Assembly (NCBI GenBank): GCA_046483125.1
Contig: JAWODU010000095.1
Span: forward strand, 1-5,372
Length of the DNA stretch: 5,372 nt
Source: JAWODU01 sp046483125
Lineage (GTDB): Bacteria; Verrucomicrobiota; Kiritimatiellia; UBA8416; JAWODU01
Reading direction: 5' to 3'
The position numbers and the translations under genes were made by a program. Below are positions 1-5,372 of the stretch, one piece after another. Position 1 is the first letter of the stretch; each line of letters starts with the position of its first letter. The notes beneath the pieces were generated by a model. The model ran no database searches. It had not been told where the DNA came from and was given only the letters and a program-made list of their open reading frames with translations.

Positions 1-378
1 CCCGTGCCCGATGGCTTCTAAATACTAGTCAAGGAGCTCCACACTCCTTTTGTAAAGCTCCGAGAGCCCTGGGAGTGGATGCTTCGTGAGCTCGCCTAAA
101 GGGCTCACTCACATCCCCTCCATAGGACTCTCGGATTGGTACCAGACCTTCAAATAACAAATAAGGCGCGGCTGGCGGCGGATATGGCTGACCCGGAGGG
201 GTGTAATGGTACACAGACTTTTGGCGGGCGTTTTTGAAGGGATTTCGGGTCGGATTGGATAATCTTTGACTCTTGATTTTGCAGTTTTCGCGGGTTGCCT
301 GCGCGGAACATGGCGTAAATTTCCAGGACAAGACGCAGTTCGGCTGTCCGCATTACTCCAACGTGGAAGCGCGCGGGA
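1..378. other. Left flank without a convincing gene
   Basis: No reading frame here has recognisable protein character. The window opens with a few codons that run into stops at 19-21 and 26-28; these could be the tail of a gene to the left, but there is too little to tell. Minus-strand frames at 29-331 and 150-353 stay open but have low-complexity, Pro/Arg-rich translations with no motif, and they lie downstream of a decayed transposase. The stretch contains the 59-135 hairpin. The part nearest the transposase (about 300-378) may belong to the same mobile element, but I could not identify a terminal inverted repeat or target duplication. Confidence 0.6.
59..135. repeat. Long nested inverted repeat (hairpin/cruciform)
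   Basis: The outer arms TCCGAGAG (59-66) and CTCTCGGA (128-135) are a perfect 8-bp inverted repeat. Pairing continues inward with CCT (68-70)/AGG (124-126), GAG (73-75)/CTC (118-120), GGATG (77-81)/CATCC (112-116), GTGAGC (86-91)/GCTCAC (103-108) and CC (95-96)/GG (101-102) around a TAAA loop. That gives about 27 pairs in one collinear stem with small bulges. A second short stem, GGAGCT (33-38)/AGCTCC (56-61), overlaps the base of the large one by three bases, so the two would compete. No T-run follows on either strand, so it does not look like an intrinsic terminator. It could be a REP/MITE-like dispersed repeat, a mobile-element end or a structured RNA. The pairing is seen directly; the role is unknown. 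Confidence 0.6.
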
Positions 379-739
379 TTACGCAGCTTTCTTCAGTTCC
401 ACAACCGGCAGATGTGTCCTGCCTTCAAGAAACAACACGTTCAGCGTCATTTCGGGCAGTTGGGTTGGGAACGGTTGGCCTCGGCAGTTTGAGGGGCCGT
501 TGGCTATACCGTTCTTCGGGTGTTCTGCTGTTGAGGAATGAATGCGGGCGGAACTGATTGTACCAGATCGTGTATAGTTCCAATTCGTTTCGGAATTCCC
601 GGACATCGAAAGGAACGAGAATATGCCGAGTGCATTCGTCTTTCAGCGACCGGATGAAGTGTTCCACCACCGCAATACTGCCGTACTTCCCGACAGCGCC
701 GTAGCGGAGTCTGATCTTTTTGCTGGTTTTTCCGCGGAT
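379..739 (-). pseudogene. Transposase remnant (integrase-core C-terminus), truncated and frameshifted
   Basis: The minus-strand frame that is open from 739 down to 425 encodes RLRYGAVGKYGSIAVVE, then SLKDECTR, then WYNQFRPHSFLNSRTPEERY. This is the C-terminal part of an rve/DDE integrase-core transposase of the IS3/IS481-like kind. The Glu at 664-662, in the SIAVVEHF context, matches the last residue of the DDE triad; the two Asp residues and everything N-terminal are missing. The frame hits a stop at 742-740, with no sign of the rest of the gene upstream. Near the other end, somewhere around 445-480, the homology moves to the next frame, which reads LPEMTLNV, then EGRTHLPVVELKKAA and a TAA at 381-379, the typical tail of these transposases. 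So it carries at least one frameshift plus a 5' truncation and cannot make an active enzyme. The element was presumably inserted here in the past and has since decayed. The exact IS family is not resolvable by eye. Confidence 0.85.
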
Positions 740-767
740 TTATGGTTTGAGTGCTGATTTTGAAGCC

Positions 768-772
768 GGAGA
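768..772 (+). promoter_or_regulatory. Ribosome binding site of the FAD oxidoreductase gene
   Basis: GGAGA lies three bases before the ATG at 776. The spacing is short but workable. It supports this ATG as the start, which is also where the N-terminal FAD-binding fold begins (MKPYDVLVCGGG), leaving no room for a signal peptide. Confidence 0.6.
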
Positions 773-775
773 CAA

Positions 776-2020
776 ATGAAGCCATACGATGTACTGGTAT
801 GCGGCGGCGGGATGGCCGGCTTTGCGGCTTCTGCAGCAGCCGCACGAAACGGGGCCGACACCCTTCTCGTTGAGCAAACCGAGGTCCTTGGCGGACTCGG
901 ATCAAGCGGCGGCGTCGGCAACTTCTGCGCCGCAAAAGGCGGACTCAAGGGACAGGGCCGCGAGTTCGCCGATGTGCTGGATAGACTCCGGGAATACAGG
1001 GCCATGGGCGAGGAACATGGCTGGCCGAGCCGCGGGAACGAGAACCTCAACACCGAAAACCGGCTCTTCGACCACCAGATGCTTCCGATCGTTCTTCATG
1101 AACTCACCGAAGAAGCGGGGGTCGACGTCCTCTTCGCAACAACCGTAACGGGCGCGGAGATGCACGGGGATATTGTCCGTTCCGCAGTCCTGCACAACCG
1201 TTCGCTTCGACGGGAAACAGCGGCAAAGGTCTTTGTAGACGCTTCGGGCGACGGCCTTCTCGCACAGTACGCGGGAGCTTCCGTCCTCCCCGACGACCCG
1301 AACCTGCCCGGCACAATCAAGCCCAGTTTCATGATCTTCCTCCGCAAGGTGCCCGATGCCCAACCACAGCCACTGCCCGCCAAGACACGATATGCGGAGG
1401 GCGGCGAAAATCCCGACTACAGCGTCTGGCCGGAACCGAACGGCCGCGTGGGGCTTAAAATGAAGCTGTTCGAAATGGATTTCGATACCGGCGGCGGCGA
1501 CGGCTACAACGACGCCCTGATTGCCATGCGAACCCGCATCCCCGAGGCGGTCCGTCATTACCAGGAACACCACGACGCGTCGTATGTCTTCGATTTCGCC
1601 TCGCCCATGCTCGGGATCCGCGAGGGAAGGCGTGTCGAGGGCGACTGCGTACTCTCGATCGATGATATAAGAAATGAGAGGAAGTTTGACGACGCAGTGG
1701 CGTACGGAACCTTTACGGTGGACGCGAACAAGACCAGAGAAGTCCTGCCGCCTTACCATATTCCGTACCGGTGCCTCATCGCGAAAGGGATCGATAACTG
1801 TCTCGTCGCGGGCCGCTGTCTCTCCGCGGACCGACTCGCACAATCCTCGGCACGCGTCATGCCGACGGGAACCATGATGGGATCGGCCGCCGGAACCGCC
1901 GCCGCTCTTGCAGTGAAGGAAAACAAACCAATACGCGACCTGGAACCCGCGGCAATTCGCGGGGCATTGATGAGGGATACACCCGATTCAGAACTCATCG
2001 CACAGCGCTTGAGCGCCTGA
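776..2020 (+). CDS. FAD-dependent oxidoreductase (FAD_oxidored, PF12831-like)
   Basis: This 414-residue protein is a flavoprotein expected to bind FAD in the cytoplasm and oxidise or reduce a small substrate that cannot be named from the sequence. The Rossmann dinucleotide motif is at the N-terminus (VLVCGGGMAG, residues 6-15), with the ribose-binding Glu at the end of the second strand (LLVE, 30-33), followed by GGLGSSGGVGNF (39-50). FVDASGDG (153-160), LGIREGRRVEGD (279-290), YHIPYRCL (327-334) and NCLVAGRCLSADRLAQSSAR (341-360) are the blocks typical of PF12831 proteins; the last, with the following MPTGTMMGSAAGTAAALA, closes the FAD site. There is no signal peptide or membrane segment, and the protein looks intact from end to end. 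The start is only 36 bases from the transposase remnant, so any promoter is close by or inside that remnant. A sialidase-like gene follows after 37 bases on the same strand, suggesting one transcript and a shared role in sugar metabolism. The family assignment is firm; substrate and pathway are inference. Confidence 0.9.
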   Translation: MKPYDVLVCGGGMAGFAASAAAARNGADTLLVEQTEVLGGLGSSGGVGNFCAAKGGLKGQGREFADVLDRLREYRAMGEEHGWPSRGNENLNTENRLFDHQMLPIVLHELTEEAGVDVLFATTVTGAEMHGDIVRSAVLHNRSLRRETAAKVFVDASGDGLLAQYAGASVLPDDPNLPGTIKPSFMIFLRKVPDAQPQPLPAKTRYAEGGENPDYSVWPEPNGRVGLKMKLFEMDFDTGGGDGYNDALIAMRTRIPEAVRHYQEHHDASYVFDFASPMLGIREGRRVEGDCVLSIDDIRNERKFDDAVAYGTFTVDANKTREVLPPYHIPYRCLIAKGIDNCLVAGRCLSADRLAQSSARVMPTGTMMGSAAGTAAALAVKENKPIRDLEPAAIRGALMRDTPDSELIAQRLSA

Positions 2021-2040
2021 ACCCGAAAACATAACTACCC

Positions 2041-2048
2041 GGGAGGAG
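2041..2048 (+). promoter_or_regulatory. Strong ribosome binding site of the propeller gene
   Basis: GGGAGGAG is a near-ideal Shine-Dalgarno sequence nine bases before the ATG at 2058, in the 37-base gap after the oxidoreductase stop. It fixes the start and suggests the second gene is translated independently and well. Confidence 0.8.
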
Positions 2049-2057
2049 AGCAGGGAC

Positions 2058-3221
2058 ATGCAGATACGCCACATGTGGGAAGCGGGTGAACCCGACTCCA
2101 CGAAGGAAGGAGCCGGCTTCCCGATACTCGAAAACACGAAGCACACCCTCGTCTACGCGGGCACGCGGGAGGCGGGAGCGTACAACCATCACAGTCAACT
2201 GAAGTTCCACAACGGGGTTTTCCATGCCACGTGGAGCAACCATCCGCACGGCGAGGACGGACCCGGACAGCGTGTACTCTATTCATATTCAACCGACGCG
2301 GAAAACTGGAGTTCCGCCGTCGAGGCCTTTGCCCCGCCGCAGAAAGTTCTGCCGAGCGAGGAAAAGGGCCTGGTCTTCACCGCCCTGCGCCAGGTCGTGG
2401 CGGGCAACAAGCTCTATGCGCTGGCAATGCTGCACGAGAATGTCGGTTTCGAGAGTTTCGACGGCAGGAAGAGATCCGACGTGCGGGATAAGGAACACCC
2501 GAGCAGGGCAAGACGCGGCTACACGCCGCTTGCCAGGGAGATTATCGCGCCGGGCGAATTCGGTCCGATCATGCCGTTGAAGCCGGAACTGCCGGAAGAA
2601 GGCCGGCTGGACGTCCCGGTTGAGCCGTGGGACGGGGAAAAGACCCGGGGCATCCTGGATGCGATGCAAAACCCCGACAACATCCCCGCGTGGAAACCGC
2701 CGACCTTCGAGATTCCAAAAGGCATCAACTCCCCGCGCCTGTGTGAGCCTACGGTCTATCGCGCCTCCGACGGCAAATACGTGATACTGCTCCGGGATAC
2801 AGGATACTCACACCGCATGTACGTAAGCATCTCGGACAGCACCGGAGAATGGGAGACGGCTGTACCGACGGATATTCCCGACTCCCCAAGCCTTACAACC
2901 AGTCTCAACTTGAACGACGGCACGGTGCTCCTCACAGGCAACCAGATGGCGAAGAAACTGGATCACCCGGAAGAAGGACACTACAATCGCGATCCGCTGA
3001 TGGTCTCCGTCAGCAATAACGGCTATATCTTCAAGAAGGCATTCGCGCTCCGCTGCGGCCGGCAGAAATGGAGGACACCGCAGTCGGAAGTGCGCGGCAG
3101 GGGCGGAGGCGGGCAATACCCGTCGGCCATGGTCAAAGACGGCATCCTCTACGTTCAATACACGATGGGAAAAGAAGACGTGTGGGTTTCGCGCGTGGCT
3201 CTGGCGGACATCATCGGATAG
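2058..3221 (+). CDS. Sialidase-like BNR-repeat beta-propeller protein
   Basis: This 387-residue protein resembles the exo-alpha-sialidase/BNR-repeat family, predicted to fold as a beta-propeller and often annotated as a glycoside hydrolase. Evidence is a conserved block at 41-74 (AYNHHSQLKF, then FHATWSN and GEDGPGQRVLY), followed by an Asp-box-like turn STDAENW (78-84). Two more such turns are ISDSTGEW (258-265) and VSNNGYIF (318-325). The blade-like segments KYVILLRD (240-247), NDGTVLLTGNQ (286-296), RDPLMVSV (311-318), QYPSAMVKDGILYVQY (353-368) and KEDVWVSRVAL (372-382) also fit. A charged and proline-rich stretch (about 130-225) separates the first and later blades and may be an inserted loop. 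No signal peptide is present, unlike typical secreted sialidases, so it probably acts inside the cell. The classical sialidase FRIP motif is not evident, so sialic acid should not be assumed as the substrate. It is the second gene of a likely operon with the upstream oxidoreductase and ends 37 bases from a convergent gene. The fold is fairly sure; the activity is uncertain. Confidence 0.8.
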   Translation: MQIRHMWEAGEPDSTKEGAGFPILENTKHTLVYAGTREAGAYNHHSQLKFHNGVFHATWSNHPHGEDGPGQRVLYSYSTDAENWSSAVEAFAPPQKVLPSEEKGLVFTALRQVVAGNKLYALAMLHENVGFESFDGRKRSDVRDKEHPSRARRGYTPLAREIIAPGEFGPIMPLKPELPEEGRLDVPVEPWDGEKTRGILDAMQNPDNIPAWKPPTFEIPKGINSPRLCEPTVYRASDGKYVILLRDTGYSHRMYVSISDSTGEWETAVPTDIPDSPSLTTSLNLNDGTVLLTGNQMAKKLDHPEEGHYNRDPLMVSVSNNGYIFKKAFALRCGRQKWRTPQSEVRGRGGGGQYPSAMVKDGILYVQYTMGKEDVWVSRVALADIIG

Positions 3222-3258
3222 AGGCGGGCTCCTCGTTGCCGGGGCCTGAAAAGGACTG

Positions 3259-4947
3259 TCACTTAACCAGGAAAAGCGTCCCCGAGGGAACGATCGACAC
3301 GATAACGTCGCCGCCGTCGCAGGTCACCGACCCGGAGACACCGGACGGGAAGTTTGCGGCATCAAAGGAGCCGGAGATGGAACCACACGCGGCAATCGTG
3401 TATTTGCCGACTTGAGGGACGCCGTTCAGTCCCAGAATGTTCAGCGTATCGTCTGCTCCAGAGAGGTCCAGCTCGCCGCTGATCTCCACCTTGTCGCTGT
3501 TGCCGGAAGTCCGGTCGATTTCTATATACCACGCGCCTCCGGTCAGGACGTAGTCGTCGTTGAAGCTGTTGGTGGCAATGGTCCCCGAGCCGCCGGGCGA
3601 CAGTGTTGAGACAGCACTCGTGTTGTCTTGTGTCACAACGGTCCCGACGGTCCAGTTCTCCACGCTCAGCGTTCCGCCGGACCAATTTAAAACCCGGTTC
3701 CATTCATCCCCGACGGCCTCGGTTCCTTTCTGAATCGTACCTGCCAGCAACGCCCCATTGGAGAAGTTGATTATGGCATATTTCTCGTCGCTCGGATTGC
3801 TTGCCCCATCGTGGCCCATCGTAATGCTGTTGGCGATGAAGGTTCCGCCTTCGAGATCGATTTGCCCCGTCCGCGGACCGTTGTTGCCATCGGATCTGCC
3901 CAAGCTGACGGACCAGACATCCGCCGTCCCCCCGTCCATCCGGAAGTAGCCCGTGCTCCAGTTGTTATTCTCGGCGCGACACAGCCACAGCCGGTTGATC
4001 AGGAGGTCGACTGTGCCGCCGCGGAAATCGTAATCACCTAAGCAGCTGACCCCGGTGCCTCCAGTGACATATGCGGCATACACATCGGAGACTCTCCCAA
4101 CCCCGTCTTTTGCCCGCATCGTGATCTCACCGTCGGTAAATGTGCCGGTATTGAACGACATCTTCCCCGTACTCTTTTGATATCCAAGATAAATATCGTC
4201 CGTATTCAGCGTGTTGCGTTGGCCAAGCGATATTTCCGATCCCGATGATCCCTGCAATATGGAATACCCGACATACACTTCATCCACCGTAATCGTATTG
4301 GTGGCCGCGAGAAGCAGATCTCCCTCGTCCTCGTTTCGCATGCCGACCAGCAGGTCGTAACTCGGCATGGTCACTTCGAATTCCGCCAGACCGGACAGGT
4401 CGAGCAGTGCAACCGGATCGACGCCGTTTTGGCCGGTATGGCCGACGCGGATATGCCTCGTGCCGTTGACCAGCAATTTGCCGCCACCCGTGATGGCCGC
4501 GCGGGTTACGACGTCATTCGTTTTGAACCCGCCGACAAGAAGCGATGCGTCCGTGTTCGCATCCAGCGACTGGTCGGTGTTGTCGCCGTCGATGGCCAGA
4601 GTCACCCCGGCCGGGATCTCCACCGTGTGGAAGTCCGTGGAAGTTTGCCCTCTGTGCCGAAAATTGAGCGAATCGATGGTCCGGTCGCTGTCGACCACAC
4701 TGTTGATATCCCCCTCCGTGGATTCGTCGGTATCGTTAAAGATGACGTCGTCCGAAGCACCGGGCGCGGCCTCGCCGCTCCAGTTACCGTCGATGCCCCC
4801 GGTTGACCAGTTCTCGTCGGGATCGGCTCCGCCGTCCCAGGTCCGGGTGGCGGCTTCACACGGCGCGGCCGCGGTTATCAGTGCGGCGCAGACCGCCGTT
4901 GTCCGCGCGACGAGTGATGTTGCTCGAATTCGTCTTCCGTTGATCAT
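3259..4947 (-). CDS. Secreted beta-solenoid repeat protein (autotransporter/PEP-CTERM-like passenger style)
   Basis: This 562-residue protein is probably exported and structural or adhesive rather than enzymatic. A signal peptide covers residues 1-32: basic MINGRRIR, a hydrophobic core around 16-28 and likely cleavage after CEA. The mature part opens with TWDGG (36-40), NW (46-47, 55-56) and DDVIF (66-70), an opening common in large secreted repeat proteins of PVC bacteria and in autotransporter-associated beta-strand proteins. From about 135 to 430 it is a degenerate tandem repeat: a strand ending in hydrophobic-x-hydrophobic-Gly (near 139, 169, 202, 227, 255, 292, 323, 350, 378), joined over the last five units by a GGT-type turn at about 310, 339, 367, 397 and 424. 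The remainder (about 450-562) has SPGGSGTI and a GKYTI...GSISGSF segment, the usual closing part of such passengers. I see no C-terminal PEP-CTERM anchor, translocator barrel or sorting tail; it ends in LFLVK. The ATG at 4947 is preferred because it has a good ribosome site and puts the signal peptide at the N-terminus; the frame extends to a TTG at 5004 without adding anything sensible. It is transcribed toward the operon. No binding partner or function can be named. Confidence 0.82.
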   Translation of the reverse strand: MINGRRIRATSLVARTTAVCAALITAAAPCEAATRTWDGGADPDENWSTGGIDGNWSGEAAPGASDDVIFNDTDESTEGDINSVVDSDRTIDSLNFRHRGQTSTDFHTVEIPAGVTLAIDGDNTDQSLDANTDASLLVGGFKTNDVVTRAAITGGGKLLVNGTRHIRVGHTGQNGVDPVALLDLSGLAEFEVTMPSYDLLVGMRNEDEGDLLLAATNTITVDEVYVGYSILQGSSGSEISLGQRNTLNTDDIYLGYQKSTGKMSFNTGTFTDGEITMRAKDGVGRVSDVYAAYVTGGTGVSCLGDYDFRGGTVDLLINRLWLCRAENNNWSTGYFRMDGGTADVWSVSLGRSDGNNGPRTGQIDLEGGTFIANSITMGHDGASNPSDEKYAIINFSNGALLAGTIQKGTEAVGDEWNRVLNWSGGTLSVENWTVGTVVTQDNTSAVSTLSPGGSGTIATNSFNDDYVLTGGAWYIEIDRTSGNSDKVEISGELDLSGADDTLNILGLNGVPQVGKYTIAACGSISGSFDAANFPSGVSGSVTCDGGDVIVSIVPSGTLFLVK

Positions 4948-4953
4948 GGCATG

Positions 4954-4960
4954 TCTCCTC
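4954..4960 (-). promoter_or_regulatory. Ribosome binding site deciding the start of the solenoid gene
   Basis: On the minus strand GAGGAGA ends six bases before the ATG at 4947-4945. The upstream TTG at 5004 has no comparable site and would place 19 polar residues ahead of the signal peptide, so the 4947 start is preferred. Confidence 0.75.
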
Positions 4961-5002
4961 ACCTGGGTCAGCTCAGCTTGTTTCCGCCACAGACACGTGT
5001 TC

Positions 5003-5072
5003 AAGGGTCACCTCGCTTCGCTCGGTCTGCCCGCTCCTGCGGGTTCGGGGAAGGCTGCGAGGTATTGCCCTT
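5003..5072. repeat. Imperfect inverted repeat upstream of the solenoid gene
   Basis: The arms AAGGGTCACCTCGC (5003-5016) and GCGAGGTATTGCCCTT (5057-5072) are near-complementary, with a perfect CCTCGC/GCGAGG core and a few bulged bases. Inside is a tight hairpin, CCCGC (5030-5034)/GCGGG (5039-5043), with a TCCT loop, and a weak TTC (5017-5019)/GAA (5050-5052) pairing. It would lie in the 5' leader if transcription of the solenoid gene starts beyond 5072. It may be a dispersed REP-like repeat or a leader structure affecting expression. The symmetry is seen; the function is not known. Confidence 0.5.
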
Positions 5073-5372
5073 TATTCTTCGACGGTACACTTATCCCAAC
5101 TTGGGTATGATGCCAGAATAACGTGTTGTTGTCGAGACGGAAATTCCCGGTAATTGAGATTTTGCCATAAGGGGCGGATTTACCTGGAAACCGGGTCATC
5201 GGAGCCGAAAAAAGTTTGCATTTCCCCGTTGCGGTGGCTCTGAGCGGCGGGCTGCCATGCAGGCTGACCGGCACATTGCGATGCCGCAGCCAAGGCGCAT
5301 TGGACTTGCCGCCCGGCGCCCAAAGAACGACCGGCAAGGGAGCGGGGAGGCTTTGGAAGGTGGGTTGTGGGC

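Larger units (their letters stand above)
4948..5372. other. Upstream region of the solenoid gene, no convincing gene
   Basis: This 425-base stretch holds the leader of the minus-strand solenoid gene, an imperfect inverted repeat at 5003-5072, a short dyad CCCAA-C-TTGGG at 5095-5105, and then about 265 bases in which I recognise nothing. A minus-strand frame stays open from the right edge down to 5008, but its only starts are weak (TTG at 5337), it has no ribosome site, and its Pro/Arg/Ser-rich translation has no motif and runs through the inverted repeat. I treat it as non-coding. A promoter for the solenoid gene is expected here, but no clear -35/-10 pair stands out. Confidence 0.55.

Noticed and set aside
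1..21. Possible tail of an upstream gene ending at TAA 19-21
   Set aside because: Only six codons are visible and other frames also stop nearby; there is not enough to support a partial gene.
29..331. 100-codon minus-strand frame across the left flank
   Set aside because: It runs straight through the 59-135 hairpin and has a Pro/Arg-rich translation with no motif.
150..353. 67-codon minus-strand frame just downstream of the transposase remnant
   Set aside because: A GGAG sits only two bases before the ATG, the product has no recognisable features, and the surroundings are decayed mobile DNA. A mobile-element passenger ORF cannot be excluded.
719..746. Promoter-like TTTGCT/TATGGT pair before the oxidoreductase gene
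   Set aside because: Both boxes match the sigma-70 consensus poorly and the spacing is 16; such pairs are expected by chance.
902..1843. 313-codon open frame on the minus strand
   Set aside because: It lies wholly antisense to the well-supported FAD oxidoreductase, has no motif and no ribosome site; it is open because of the GC-rich codon pattern of the real gene.
3222..3258. Possible terminator between the convergent genes
   Set aside because: Only AGGC (3222-3225)/GCCT (3244-3247) plus an inner GGC/GCC pair up, with an uneven internal loop and no T-run on either strand; too weak to call.
4948..5004. TTG at 5004 as the start of the solenoid gene
   Set aside because: It would add 19 polar residues before a clear signal peptide and lacks a ribosome site, whereas the ATG at 4947 has GAGGAGA at proper spacing.
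4367..5110. 247-codon open frame on the plus strand
   Set aside because: It is antisense to the signal peptide and first half of the solenoid gene, with a low-complexity Ser/Pro/Val-rich translation and no motif.
5008..5337. 109-codon minus-strand frame beginning with TTG
   Set aside because: Weak start, no ribosome site, no protein motif, and it reads through the 5003-5072 inverted repeat.
1..5372. CRISPR array, tRNA, rRNA, phage or defence genes
   Set aside because: No regularly spaced direct repeats, no tRNA- or rRNA-like sequence and no recognisable phage or defence protein were seen on either strand.

Overview
The window reads as part of a GC-rich bacterial chromosome. Its gene content suggests a member of the PVC group (Kiritimatiellota, Lentisphaerota, Verrucomicrobiota or Planctomycetota) or a similar polysaccharide-associated bacterium. 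Three things point that way: a family-PF12831-type FAD oxidoreductase, a sialidase-like (BNR) beta-propeller, and a secreted Gly/Thr/Asn-rich beta-solenoid protein opening with a TWDGG...NW motif. The lineage is inferred from protein style only; no marker gene is present.

Layout. Positions 1-378 hold no convincing gene, but 59-135 form a long nested inverted repeat of about 27 base pairs. Positions 379-739 (minus strand) are the C-terminal remnant of an integrase-core transposase, broken at its 5' end and frameshifted near its 3' end. On the plus strand follow two closely spaced genes, 776-2020 (FAD-dependent oxidoreductase) and 2058-3221 (sialidase-like beta-propeller). They are 37 nt apart, each has a Shine-Dalgarno site, and neither has a signal peptide, so they probably form an operon acting in the cytoplasm. 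Converging on them from the minus strand is 3259-4947, a 562-residue secreted protein built of nine or so roughly 28-residue repeats. Positions 4948-5372 are its upstream region, with a large imperfect inverted repeat at 5003-5072 and no convincing gene beyond it.

How the genes may work together. The oxidoreductase and the propeller look like a small catabolic or modifying unit for a sugar or sugar-like acid, but the substrate cannot be read from the sequence. The solenoid protein is probably a surface or exported structural protein or adhesin; nothing in the sequence ties it functionally to the operon. I see no defence, CRISPR or phage system and no RNA gene. The points most worth a second look are the 59-135 hairpin, the uncharacterised oxidoreductase/propeller pair and the solenoid repeat.
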